Source: JAXLVB01 sp046329195 | Lineage (GTDB): Bacteria > Bacteroidota > Bacteroidia > Cytophagales > Spirosomataceae | Direction: 5' to 3' | Length of the DNA: 64,000 nucleotides | Assembly: GCA_046329195.1 (NCBI GenBank) | Contig: JAXLVB010000001.1 | Span: forward strand, 558,001 to 622,000 | Part shown: piece after piece, positions 36,301 through 43,235 of the stretch | How positions within the stretch are numbered: position 1 is the first letter of the stretch | Layout: each line of letters opens with the position of its first letter | Position numbers and translations under genes: made by a program | The notes under the pieces: model-generated | The model's database searches: none | Told to the model about the DNA's origin: nothing | Seen by the model: the letters and a program-made list of their open reading frames with translations, nothing else

Positions 36301-37385
36301 ATAATATTTCTTACAAACCTCAAGAAATCAATTATTTACAGCCTGAAAATTTTTATTCAGGTTCGTGGAAAATATCTGATTCGCTGGCAGCACGAGATTT
36401 TTCGGCTATAGGGTTTTATTTTGGCGCTACCTTACAAACCGCCATAAACGTGCCGATTGGTTTAATCAATCTGGCCGTTGGCGGCTCCCCTTGCGAGGCA
36501 TGGATGAGTGCCGAGGCTGTAAAGCTTGATACTTCGTTGAGCCGTATCATTCAAACCAATTGGCTCCTCAATCCTGCCTTAGAGCCGTGGTGTATTGAAC
36601 GAGGGCATCAGAATTTAGATAAGTTGCTAACCAATAACTATTTAATCCCACAAGATTCGCTTGGGTATCATCATCCATTCAAACCAACTTTTCTTTACAA
36701 AGCAGGAATTGAATCCTTGCTGAACCTGCCCATCAAAGGCGTGATTTGGTATCAAGGCGAAAGTAATGCTTTGAGTTGGGAACGCACTCAACAACATGAA
36801 AAGCTATTTCCTTTGCTTATCAACGATTGGAGGCAACGATGGAAGTTGGGGAATTTTCCTTTTTATTTTTGCCAATTATCGTCTATCAGCACGGCCAATG
36901 GCTACAAATCTGAGTATTGGCCTGAGTTTCGAGATAGCCAACGACGCATCGCTTCCGCATTGCCAAACGTAGGCATGGCCATTACAAGCGACTACGGGCA
37001 TTGGACAGACGTGCACCCAACGAATAAAAAAATAGTAGGGCAACGCTTAGCGAGTATTGCATTGGAAAAAACGTATCGCCAGACTATCACGTCGTCGGGG
37101 CCGACACCGCTTCATATCAAGCAAACGGCTACTCAATTCATTGTTACGTTTGACCAAGCGCTGCAAACCACTAATGGACTAAAAGTAAACGGCTTTGAGC
37201 TCGAAACTTTTGGCAATAAACGAATTGATAGTGAGGGTATTATCACAGGGAAAATGATTATCCTTACGAAGCATAGTACTACTTCTTACAAACGATTATT
37301 GTATGCGTGGAAACCTTTCACCAATGCCAACTTGGCTAATCTAGCTGGTCTTCCTGTTTCAACTTTTCAGATGAAACTTCCTTAA
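33309..37385 (+). CDS. Three-enzyme fusion: SGNH hydrolase, GH20 hexosaminidase and sialate O-acetylesterase
   Basis: A 1358-residue secreted protein (signal peptide ending GWVVAQ, about residue 20). Domain 1 (about 25-215) is an SGNH/GDSL hydrolase: Ser52 in GNSLTDG, Asn in GINDLARN and the Asp/His pair in NDGLHLLG. Domain 2 (about 220-640) is a GH20 beta-N-acetylhexosaminidase: a GH20b-type sandwich, then a barrel with HFHLTEDIAWRLE, PELDMPGHSEA and the catalytic pair Asp484-Glu485 in HLGGDEV. A beta-rich linker domain (about 650-850) follows. Domain 3 (about 865-1358) is a sialate O-acetylesterase (SASA): KVFTDNMVLQREQPL, Ser962 in CAGQSNMAF, IWYQGESNA and DVHPTNK. Together they could deacetylate sialic acids and trim GlcNAc/GalNAc. 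It is three bases downstream of the symporter fusion. Confidence 0.92.
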   Translation: MLNRFLIVCLLLWNGWVVAQPQVEHSTYYQQRVAHFRSLPVTKNDILFVGNSLTDGAEWAELFGDARCKNRGISGDVSKGVLDRISDITKGQPRKVFLLIGINDLARNYEPEQLMSNYRQLLDSLRLCSPRTKVYIQSLLPVNDQFKKFPSHTAKAALIPVVNQQLHNLAKAYRATFIDLYTAFLDKNGKLSAQFTNDGLHLLGRGYQHWKSILYPYVFDLTSTRPALIPQPQQLVWGQQSFFIPTSLSIEFDSSLTSLAAQTQRLFEHSGAVFKEKQPQKIVLKLGKVNTPLYPQEAYRLLVDSSQVVLMANTPHGIFNGIQTLRQLLRDGVYLPACQLLDYPAFAWRGLMYDVGRNFQSLPFLKAQLEVMAQYKLNIFHFHLTEDIAWRLESKRYPQLTYPDHMTRNKGEFYSQAELQELIQFCKDRYITLVPELDMPGHSEAFRRTFGVEMQSVEGVPIVKELLQEFCQTFDVPYVHLGGDEVKITNTNFLPEMTTLIESYGKKVVGWRPGGNLPQSVIQQLWQGEAKPQQGIATVDSRFLYLNHHDPLESVVTIFHDQICTISQGDAEHLGAIVCVWPDRRVATQEAILKQNPVYPALLALAERCWLGGGINKGKTLIGKSESRDFKAFAEFENRLLDHKKLYFRDKSFPYVRQSTIRWHITAPFDNQGKLEMVFEPEQKADVSTIKTPTQEAIGGTLYLRHWWHPLSESWLQNPKENSTVYAFTQVWSEMEQEVGLWAGFNNLSRSTATDSPPSGQWDNRQSNIWLNQQRIAPPVFSRAGQKGHSEIPLVDENYECRTPILVHLKKGWNQLLVKAPVGSFKGPWQNPVKWMFTAVLVEPDELNPEAFEGYEQPPKTTSTKLHLAKVFTDNMVLQREQPLRIWGKATPFAPIVVRSSRPSKSFPTQQTTARADSSWSVSFPPQKANATPQTLHIISQGDTVHLTNLLIGDVWLCAGQSNMAFMLKNDQFASQTLSQTHYPNLRLLNWRPQLSTYNISYKPQEINYLQPENFYSGSWKISDSLAARDFSAIGFYFGATLQTAINVPIGLINLAVGGSPCEAWMSAEAVKLDTSLSRIIQTNWLLNPALEPWCIERGHQNLDKLLTNNYLIPQDSLGYHHPFKPTFLYKAGIESLLNLPIKGVIWYQGESNALSWERTQQHEKLFPLLINDWRQRWKLGNFPFYFCQLSSISTANGYKSEYWPEFRDSQRRIASALPNVGMAITSDYGHWTDVHPTNKKIVGQRLASIALEKTYRQTITSSGPTPLHIKQTATQFIVTFDQALQTTNGLKVNGFELETFGNKRIDSEGIITGKMIILTKHSTTSYKRLLYAWKPFTNANLANLAGLPVSTFQMKLP

Positions 37386-37425
37386 CGAACGATGACTTTT
37401 TGCGTATCTTGGTTGCCCAAATAAA

Positions 37426-37470
37426 ACCTACAAGGATTTTGTATCGTATCACCCCCTAATCCTTGTAGGT
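37426..37470 (+). repeat. Perfect 13-bp inverted repeat upstream of the GreA-like gene
   Basis: ACCTACAAGGATT (37426-37438) and AATCCTTGTAGGT (37458-37470) flank a 19-base loop, 16 bases before the ATG of the GreA-like gene and 40 bases after the fusion-gene stop. No T run follows. It may separate the sialic-acid operon from the next gene as a factor-dependent terminator, or act as an operator. Confidence 0.55.
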
Positions 37471-37486
37471 GTTGTGCCAACAAACC

Positions 37487-37930
37487 ATGAAAAAAGCCCT
37501 ACTCTCTCAAATAAAAAACTTGTTAGATCAACGCCTACAAACGGCTTGGGATGCCATGCAAGCTGCACAGGCATCGGCCAACGAAGAGGGCAAAAGTTCG
37601 GCGGGTGACAAGTACGAAACGGCTCGTGCCATGGGTCAACTTGATAGAGATATGTATGGCCGCCAATACGAGCAAGTTCGCCAAGAGCGACTCTTGCTCG
37701 AAAAAATCCAAGAAACCGAACGTCACACTACGGCTGGATTCGGCGCTTTGGTGCAAACGTCGGCAGGCTGGTATTGTTTGGCGGTGAGTGTTGGTATAGT
37801 AACTCAAGATGGCGAAAAAGTAATGGTGGTTTCGCCGCAGTCGCCAATCGGGCAGGCCCTGCTGGGCAAAAAGGCAGGTGATTCATTTAGCTTCAGAGGC
37901 AAGAACGAGCGCATTTTGGCTACCTTTTAG
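37487..37930 (+). CDS. GreA/GreB C-terminal-like domain protein
   Basis: From the ATG at 37487 this is a 147-residue protein. The N-terminal half is helical (QIKNLLDQRLQTAWDAMQAAQ, SSAGDKYETARAM, MYGRQYEQVRQERLLLEKIQ). The C-terminal half resembles the FKBP-like GreA/GreB domain (GALVQTSAGWYCLAVSVG, VVSPQSPIGQALLGKKAGDSF). Full GreA proteins have a long N-terminal coiled coil with acidic tip residues; here it is shorter, so cleavage-factor activity is uncertain. Such proteins are widespread in Bacteroidota and often mislabelled 3-oxoacyl-ACP synthase. It is probably a cytosolic RNA polymerase-binding or regulatory protein. The open frame begins six codons earlier. Confidence 0.78.
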   Translation: MKKALLSQIKNLLDQRLQTAWDAMQAAQASANEEGKSSAGDKYETARAMGQLDRDMYGRQYEQVRQERLLLEKIQETERHTTAGFGALVQTSAGWYCLAVSVGIVTQDGEKVMVVSPQSPIGQALLGKKAGDSFSFRGKNERILATF

Positions 37931-38000
37931 GAATTCTTCCGAAAAATCATCCTTAAAATCTTCCATTCTACGAGCCCCGCAACCGTTCATCGCAAAATAA

Positions 38001-38032
38001 TTGCGAGTAGTTGGTATTGCATAGTACCTTTG
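38001..38032 (+). promoter_or_regulatory. Candidate promoter of the PspC gene
   Basis: TACCTTTG (38025-38032) fits the TAnnTTTG -7 element exactly; TTG (38001-38003) lies 21 bp upstream, two more than usual. A CGCAA-N5-TTGCG inverted repeat (37991-38005) overlaps the -33 position and could be an operator. The start codon is 90 bases downstream. Confidence 0.5.
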
Positions 38033-38122
38033 GTTCAACAATTCGGAAATCAATTGTTCGTCAAAGGTTATCAAACTGATAAACAGGCGGTTAAAAAAAT
38101 AAAACTTTAAAAATTTACAGCC

Positions 38123-38365
38123 ATGAGCACTCAAAATAAATTGTATCGCATTCCAAGTGAAGGTAAGTTAGGCGGCGTAGCCGCTGGTTTAGCCGAATAC
38201 TTCAACACCGACGTTGCGTTAGTTCGTATCTTAATGGTGTTAGCCTTCTTTTTCCCACATGGTGTACCGGTAGTATTGGGTTACATCATTATGTGGATTG
38301 CATTACCGAAGAAAGAAACTGTTATCACCACTCGCACCGACACCCCAAGTGCAGAGGTAATGTAA
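38123..38365 (+). CDS. PspC-domain small membrane protein
   Basis: An 80-residue protein that is almost entirely a PspC domain: KLYRIPSEGKLGGVAAGLAE, then a membrane hairpin around VALVRILMVLAFFF and VVLGYIIMWIALP. PspC proteins are inner-membrane stress-sensing or regulatory proteins; stand-alone short forms are common in Bacteroidota and usually lack the PspA partners, as here. It is monocistronic, with its own candidate promoter and a strong terminator. Confidence 0.9.
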   Translation: MSTQNKLYRIPSEGKLGGVAAGLAEYFNTDVALVRILMVLAFFFPHGVPVVLGYIIMWIALPKKETVITTRTDTPSAEVM

Positions 38366-38381
38366 GTAGAAAACTAATAAT

Positions 38382-38412
38382 AAAGGGCTGTGCCAGTTGG
38401 CACAGCCCTTTT
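38382..38412. terminator. Bidirectional intrinsic terminator after pspC
   Basis: AAAGGGCTGTGCC (38382-38394) pairs perfectly with GGCACAGCCCTTT (38399-38411) around a 4-base loop, with A-rich and T-rich flanks. It lies between the convergent ends of pspC and the secreted-protein operon. Confidence 0.9.
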
Positions 38413-38430
38413 GCTTGTATTGGCCAAACG

Positions 38431-38940
38431 CTACTGACGAGGGTTTTTGGTTTGTGAATTATTGCCCAGATTAGCATCGTCATTATTAACGTTGTTATCC
38501 ATTCTAATGTCTGGGTCGTACACAATCGTAGCGGTGTAATTAGGCGGAAACTCATCGCTTGCTTTCAAGGCCGGGCGTTCATAAACAAACGTTAGAGAAG
38601 CGCCACCGTTGAGATTCTGAAATGGGAACACCTTCACTATCTTACGATTAGCGCTGCTGTATTCCTCCCAAAGTTGCACATTTTGTTGGTTAGCATTGCT
38701 TTGGTAGTGCTTTAGCCCTACGTTTTTGAGCGTAACTGTAACCCGAATCTTATCGCCTGTATTTTGCTTGATGAGCACAAACGAGATGTCGGTTATGGAA
38801 GGGTCTATCACATTCAGCCGACCCGAGTTGGCCCCCTGAACCACCACCTCTGCGGGGTCTTTTACAGTAGGTTTGTTTTGTGAAAAACCTGTAGAATACA
38901 TGCCAACCAAGGCAACGACGACAAACAATTGCTTTTTCAT
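38431..38940 (-). CDS. Secreted protein of unknown function (operon gene 5)
   Basis: A 169-residue protein with a clear signal peptide (MKKQLFVVVALVGMYSTGFS, cleavage before QNKP). The mature part looks like a single beta-sandwich of CARDB/Ig type (SFVLIKQNTGDKIRVTVTLK, NLNGGASLTFVYERPALKA). It ends with an Asn/Asp-rich tail. I do not recognise a family. It is the last of five consecutive minus-strand genes for exported proteins, 30 bases after the previous one, and ends at a strong terminator. Periplasmic or secreted location is the only firm statement. Confidence 0.7.
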   Translation of the reverse strand: MKKQLFVVVALVGMYSTGFSQNKPTVKDPAEVVVQGANSGRLNVIDPSITDISFVLIKQNTGDKIRVTVTLKNVGLKHYQSNANQQNVQLWEEYSSANRKIVKVFPFQNLNGGASLTFVYERPALKASDEFPPNYTATIVYDPDIRMDNNVNNDDANLGNNSQTKNPRQ

Positions 38941-38970
38941 TGTGTTTTTATGTTTTTGATTTTGAGATAG

Positions 38971-39966
38971 TTACCGATTTACATATAATATCCCATCAGG
39001 ATTCCCATCGCCATTTTGGTCAAAGCCCGTTACTTTGAGCTTAACCTTCAAATAGCCATTAGCGCCAGTGGTACCCAAGTGCTCTACTACGTACAATAAC
39101 CCATAGCAAGTCCGATTACCCATTTCGGTTTTCACAGCAAACACCTTTCCGGTCAGTTTTGTACGACTTTCTACGTGATCCCTAAAACCCTGCATTTGTT
39201 GTACAATAGCAGCCAATTGATTGTTATTTTGAACCCGCTCAAATTGCACTCCTGTCAGGTTGGTCAGTGCCACTTGGCTTTCATTGACTTGCGGCCAAGT
39301 TTTGGGAGGCACGTTGGCGTCCTTGTACTTGATGCCTCTGAAGTAATAATTGGCAAAGAAGTCGTTCTTGACGTAAGCGGGAGTTAGCAAAGCATAGACA
39401 GGAGCATTGCCAAAATGATCTGTGGCCGTAAAAATCAAATCGACTGCGTATGTTTCGGTGGCTACAGTAATGTCGTCAAGAACCTGACCTCGCATCATAT
39501 CTAAATAGCAGCCAAAATCTTGGTGATTTTGATTGCCCAAGTTGGCTGAACCATCGGCATTGTAGAGGTTACTTTCGGGTACAAACACACTATTGGCCGA
39601 TTGAGTCGGGATAGCGGCTGGTGTCAAAACAGGTGCTTGCATAGCCGTATCGGTTGACGAAGTTACTGTGGGCATAGTCATTACTACTACGGTAGAGTCG
39701 GCAGCTACTTTCTTTCGGCGGAGGTGGAAAATTGGCTCAAAAACTCGAATGATGGCCTTAATGTTAGCCACGGTAGCTTGTACTTGCTGTCCAGCACTTT
39801 GGAGTTGTGTTGATACCTCTTGTGTGGTTTGGGCGGCTTTAGTAGCTTGTTGATTGACCTTTTCGGCAACTGTTTTTACTTTTTCACCAGTTGTGGTCTG
39901 TGCTATAAGTACGGTTGAGTGGCAGGCCAACGCTACGAAAACAAGAGCTTGGATGAAGGTTTTCAT
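38971..39966 (-). CDS. Secreted protein of unknown function (operon gene 4)
   Basis: A 331-residue protein with signal peptide MKTFIQALVFVALACHSTVL (cleavage near IAQ). An Ala/Gln/Thr-rich helical, coiled-coil-like stretch (about 25-75, KTVAEKVNQQATKAAQTTQ) is followed by a basic patch (HLRRKKV), a Thr/Ala/Pro-rich linker, and a C-terminal domain from about residue 140. That domain ends in an acidic EF-hand-like segment (FDQNGDGNPDGILY) that might bind calcium. I do not recognise the family. It lies 107 bases after the preceding operon gene. Confidence 0.7.
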   Translation of the reverse strand: MKTFIQALVFVALACHSTVLIAQTTTGEKVKTVAEKVNQQATKAAQTTQEVSTQLQSAGQQVQATVANIKAIIRVFEPIFHLRRKKVAADSTVVVMTMPTVTSSTDTAMQAPVLTPAAIPTQSANSVFVPESNLYNADGSANLGNQNHQDFGCYLDMMRGQVLDDITVATETYAVDLIFTATDHFGNAPVYALLTPAYVKNDFFANYYFRGIKYKDANVPPKTWPQVNESQVALTNLTGVQFERVQNNNQLAAIVQQMQGFRDHVESRTKLTGKVFAVKTEMGNRTCYGLLYVVEHLGTTGANGYLKVKLKVTGFDQNGDGNPDGILYVNR

Positions 39967-40073
39967 GTTGAATGGGGATAAGACGCCTCACTGCCCAGAC
40001 CAGACAGATGGGGCATAACAATGATTCTTAACGACTTACTCAGATGACCATTGGGTCTTTGTAAACCTGCTAT

Positions 40074-40538
40074 CTATCGGCAAACAGGCTTGACTTTGAA
40101 CAAAATAAGGCGAGAGCAATTCCCGTCTCGACCACCAGCCGACTTTCCCGTAGCTCCAATCTGAACAGTATAGGTTTTGGTACAGTCACTGAAGGTGTAA
40201 GAAATTTCGGGAAGAGTATAATACTGTTCGTGCATCACCCGATTGGTCTCATCTACAATGTACAGGCTATACTGTGCCTGACAAGACGGCTTAAGGGGTA
40301 GTTTAGGAACAATGAATTTGACCGTTTGCGAAGCATTGGGCGTTAACTCCGTATTACGGCTTACAAACAAGCCAATACGTCCGTAGAGGGCTTTTGTCCC
40401 CTGCATAAAATCAGAAGACACGGCGTCTGAAAAACAGTTACAGATTCGGCTATCGGGCGACTGCCCCAAGGTTTGTTGCGAAAACCCCGCTAGTAGTATC
40501 AACATTACAACGAGGTGGTTTATACGTATCGTTTTCAT
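40074..40538 (-). CDS. Secreted protein of unknown function (operon gene 3)
   Basis: A 154-residue protein with signal peptide MKTIRINHLVVMLILLAGFS (cleavage near LGQ). The mature part is about 128 residues with six Cys (RICNC, KPSC, FSDC, GNCSR, KPVC), suggesting up to three disulfides in a small beta-rich fold. No family recognised. It lies 12 bases downstream of the peptidase-like gene, close enough to suggest coupled expression. Confidence 0.68.
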   Translation of the reverse strand: MKTIRINHLVVMLILLAGFSQQTLGQSPDSRICNCFSDAVSSDFMQGTKALYGRIGLFVSRNTELTPNASQTVKFIVPKLPLKPSCQAQYSLYIVDETNRVMHEQYYTLPEISYTFSDCTKTYTVQIGATGKSAGGRDGNCSRLILFKVKPVCR

Positions 40539-40550
40539 GGAAAATGTGGT

Positions 40551-41756
40551 TTATCGAATGGCTACTTCAAAGGGAGTGTTATTTCCATCGAATCGAACCA
40601 AGGGCGTGCCCATTCGATAGGCAACTTGATTCTCTCGGTTCCCTTCACGAACGATAATGCGCAGACAGTCTATGTTCCAGTTGTCTCCTCCGATACCGCC
40701 ACCAAACGTAGTTTTCAAACTCACCGATCGAATCTGGTTCAAAGCCGCAGGCTTACGAAGCGTAATCATCACAGTTTCGGTGTAGTTATCCATCCACCGG
40801 ACTCGATTGTTGATGTTTTCATAAACATCCGAAGTGCCATCGGCATACTTTACAATGGCGTTCACGTTGTCGTTACCACCTCGTAAGTCATCGCCACCCG
40901 TACGAATCTCAAGCACCAATTGGCGCACCAGCCCATCGTTAGGCAACGTTGTGGTCTGAATCACAGGTGGTCGGCTCACTGTATATTTCTTGTCAACGAA
41001 ATAAGTCATCCAATTTTCGCCTGGGTACTGCTCATAGTAGTACGATTGATTGGCTGCATTAGCTCGTAAGGTTAGGGTTTCGGCAGGGTGATTGGGGTCG
41101 TAAATAAAGATTTTGAAATCTTCTTTGTAATTACCCAAATCACCTTTGTAGCGCCCCATATCATACCCAATGGCTAATACTTGGTGGTGGGGACCTATAC
41201 CGCCACTCCCTGCTTTAAACAACCCAAGCGGCACGGGATTTCCAGTACTCATCATCTCGACTAACTCTTGAATACGCCCGCCATTGGAGCCTTGCAAGCC
41301 CCAGTTAAAAAACTCACTGCTACGCCAGCCAAAAGGGTTCAGAATCAATTCGCTCCATTTATCGGCATTTGACGTTCCGTTTACATTCAGTAACGTCGAA
41401 TTCGTCTGACGATTAAGAATGTACTGATGAAGCGTAGAGCCGCTGGTTGGGCGGTGCGTTTGGCTCGGAATGGGTAGGTTATTTTTATAATAGTCGAGCG
41501 AGGCATAGACCATTCCGCCACACAAACCACCAAAACGGGGGCCATTTAAGCCAGCGATTTGTATTTGCGTTTGAAAATCATTGACAAACTTAAAACCGTG
41601 TTTGGCAGGGTCAAAGGTGGTGCGATTGGCTGAGAGCTTCAAAGTCCCAGCAGGAAGTGTTTTAGCAGCCTCTGTCAGTTGAGGAGTTTGTGCCCATCCA
41701 TTGATGGTCAAAATGCTGGCAGCAGAAAGGGTCAAAAAAAGAGCGTTCGTCTTCAT
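40551..41756 (-). CDS. Secreted papain-like (C39-like) cysteine peptidase candidate with a PLAT-like C-terminal domain
   Basis: A 401-residue exported protein (signal peptide ending INGWAQ, about 23). Residues about 45-235 hold what looks like a papain-like triad: Cys79 in FGGLCGGMVYASLDYY, His190/191 in GPHHQVLAIGYD, and Asp220 or Asn222 in IYDPNHPAE. The block HGFKFVNDF before the Cys recurs in proteins with this layout. Residues about 265-370 (IRTGGDDLRGGNDNVNA ... GGDNWNIDCLRI) resemble a PLAT/LH2-like beta-sandwich. No propeptide or known peptidase motif beyond this was recognised, so activity could be peptidase, amidase or transglutaminase-like. It is gene 2 of the five-gene secreted operon. 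Confidence 0.68.
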   Translation of the reverse strand: MKTNALFLTLSAASILTINGWAQTPQLTEAAKTLPAGTLKLSANRTTFDPAKHGFKFVNDFQTQIQIAGLNGPRFGGLCGGMVYASLDYYKNNLPIPSQTHRPTSGSTLHQYILNRQTNSTLLNVNGTSNADKWSELILNPFGWRSSEFFNWGLQGSNGGRIQELVEMMSTGNPVPLGLFKAGSGGIGPHHQVLAIGYDMGRYKGDLGNYKEDFKIFIYDPNHPAETLTLRANAANQSYYYEQYPGENWMTYFVDKKYTVSRPPVIQTTTLPNDGLVRQLVLEIRTGGDDLRGGNDNVNAIVKYADGTSDVYENINNRVRWMDNYTETVMITLRKPAALNQIRSVSLKTTFGGGIGGDNWNIDCLRIIVREGNRENQVAYRMGTPLVRFDGNNTPFEVAIR

Positions 41757-41790
41757 GGCGTGCTTTATTATATGTTTTTGGGAGTTTCGA

Positions 41791-42387
41791 TTACTTCAAT
41801 ACTTCTACCGACACCGCATCTACATAAAACTCTGAGTCTATGTTGTTGTCGGCATAAATAATTACTTGATTACAAGCCTCGGTACCCGACTTGATGATTT
41901 CGAGACGTTCCCATCGGCACATCGAGGTGTTGTTGGTGTGAACAATCGAGTTACCTGTAGGGCCATAGCCAAAGTACACCTTTCCTTTTACTACAAATAC
42001 CCAGCAGGAGATTCGTACTTTGTTAGTTCCAGCTGGAATATCCGAGTTGACAATACCACTCCCTCCCACCGTGGTCTTGACGTGCATCATATTGCCCATT
42101 ACGTAATTAGGCCACGGCGGAATACAGTTGGAGCCTGCTTTCAGTAGCTCGGTCATCACGCAGGCATAGTTCTGATAAGTGCCTAACCAGACCGTCCAGT
42201 TCTGAGCAGGAGCATATCTAAATAGATTGGACAGTTCTTTGCAGGTGCTACTGTAGCATTGCATACTGGGGTTATAGCTCTCATTCAGCGGACGAGCTAC
42301 TTCAAACTGAGCATTGGGGACAAGATTCTGTGCAAGGGCACCTATCCTAAACAGTAAAAAGACCGAAACGAACAATGTGTTTTTCAT
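41791..42387 (-). CDS. Secreted beta-sandwich protein of unknown function (operon gene 1)
   Basis: From the ATG at 42387 this is a 198-residue protein with signal peptide MKNTLFVSVFLLFRIGALAQ; an upstream in-frame start gives no signal peptide and is disfavoured. The mature N-terminus NLVPNAQFEVARP is typical of Bacteroidota galactose-binding-like or OmpA-type N-terminal beta-sandwich modules. The rest has internal Cys pairs (CYSSTCKEL) and ends with strands FYVDAVSVEVLK. A carbohydrate-binding-like fold is a reasonable guess, not a demonstrated one. It is the first gene of the five-gene operon, 34 bases upstream of the peptidase-like gene. Confidence 0.7.
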   Translation of the reverse strand: MKNTLFVSVFLLFRIGALAQNLVPNAQFEVARPLNESYNPSMQCYSSTCKELSNLFRYAPAQNWTVWLGTYQNYACVMTELLKAGSNCIPPWPNYVMGNMMHVKTTVGGSGIVNSDIPAGTNKVRISCWVFVVKGKVYFGYGPTGNSIVHTNNTSMCRWERLEIIKSGTEACNQVIIYADNNIDSEFYVDAVSVEVLK

Positions 42388-42473
42388 GGTAACTGAACAT
42401 TTGCGTTGAATTGATGAGCCAAAGGTAGGGGCGTAACTCATGCTCGTCAATTACCTTTTTGGGTACTTTTTAG

Positions 42474-42510
42474 GCAAAAAAAACGGCGAAACAGTGCTGT
42501 CTCGCCGTTT
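42474..42510 (-). terminator. Intrinsic terminator of the NarL-type regulator operon
   Basis: AAACGGCGA (42481-42489) pairs with TCGCCGTTT (42502-42510), with a further ACAG/CTGT pairing inside. On the minus strand the stem is followed by a T run (plus-strand A tract before 42481). It lies 22 bases after the response-regulator stop and separates that operon from the secreted-protein operon. Confidence 0.88.
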
Positions 42511-42532
42511 GAATTTCGTAAACTACCTTGGA

Positions 42533-43171
42533 CTATACGGGTACGATTCGGTCACGAAGTGCTTTCGCTACGGCTTCGGTACCACACGCCACATGTAGCT
42601 TAGTATAGATGTTTTTGAGGTGTTTTTTTACAGTATCAAGTGAAATAAAGCACTCTGCCGCTATCATTTTATAACCATGTCCTTTGATAAGGTGTTGTAA
42701 GATCTCTTTTTCACGCTCCGAAAGATTGTAGTTTTGCGCAGGTGTAGCCTCTTTCCGAAAATGCTGGAAAATCTTACTCGCTACTTGCGGGCTCATGGGC
42801 GAGCCACCTTCCATAGCCTCTTGTAAAGCTGCCATCAGACGAGCGGGCGGCGTGTGCTTGAGCAAATAGCCATCGGCACCTGCGCAGATGCAGTTGAAAA
42901 TCTGTTCGTCGTCATCAAAAACCGTAAACATGATGATTTTGGTAGCAGGCCGTACCGCTTTGATGGCTTTCAATCCTTCTACCCCACTGCGGCCAGGCAT
43001 ATCAATGTCCATCACCACTAAATCGGGTTGGTGGAGTTGGGTTACTTCGGCGGCTGTCAAGCAGTTGTCGAAAGCAGCTTTTACGGTAAAAAACAATCCG
43101 TCGTTCAGGAGCAGTTGCAGCGACTGACGAAGCTGATTGTTGTCTTCAAAAATGAGTAAAGAAGTTGCCAT
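42533..43171 (-). CDS. NarL/LuxR-family response regulator
   Basis: A 212-residue regulator with a receiver domain (about 1-120; acidic EDN at 9-11, phospho-acceptor Asp55 in VVMDIDMPGRSG, Lys in YLLKHTPPARL). The LuxR-type helix-turn-helix follows (about 145-210; YNLSEREKEILQHLIKGHGY and LDTVKKHLKNIYTKL). It lies 64 bases downstream of a sensor histidine kinase on the same strand and is very probably its partner. The system is insulated from the downstream secretome operon by a terminator, so control of that operon would have to act in trans. Confidence 0.93.
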   Translation of the reverse strand: MATSLLIFEDNNQLRQSLQLLLNDGLFFTVKAAFDNCLTAAEVTQLHQPDLVVMDIDMPGRSGVEGLKAIKAVRPATKIIMFTVFDDDEQIFNCICAGADGYLLKHTPPARLMAALQEAMEGGSPMSPQVASKIFQHFRKEATPAQNYNLSEREKEILQHLIKGHGYKMIAAECFISLDTVKKHLKNIYTKLHVACGTEAVAKALRDRIVPV

Positions 43172-43235
43172 GCCACAAAAGTAGATGTCTGATTAATTAC
43201 TGTAAAGTACCCAAATGGGTGATTTTACCAAGCGG

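Noticed and set aside
42474..42510. Single transcript from the sensor kinase through the secreted-protein operon
   Set aside because: A strong intrinsic terminator separates the response regulator from the next gene.
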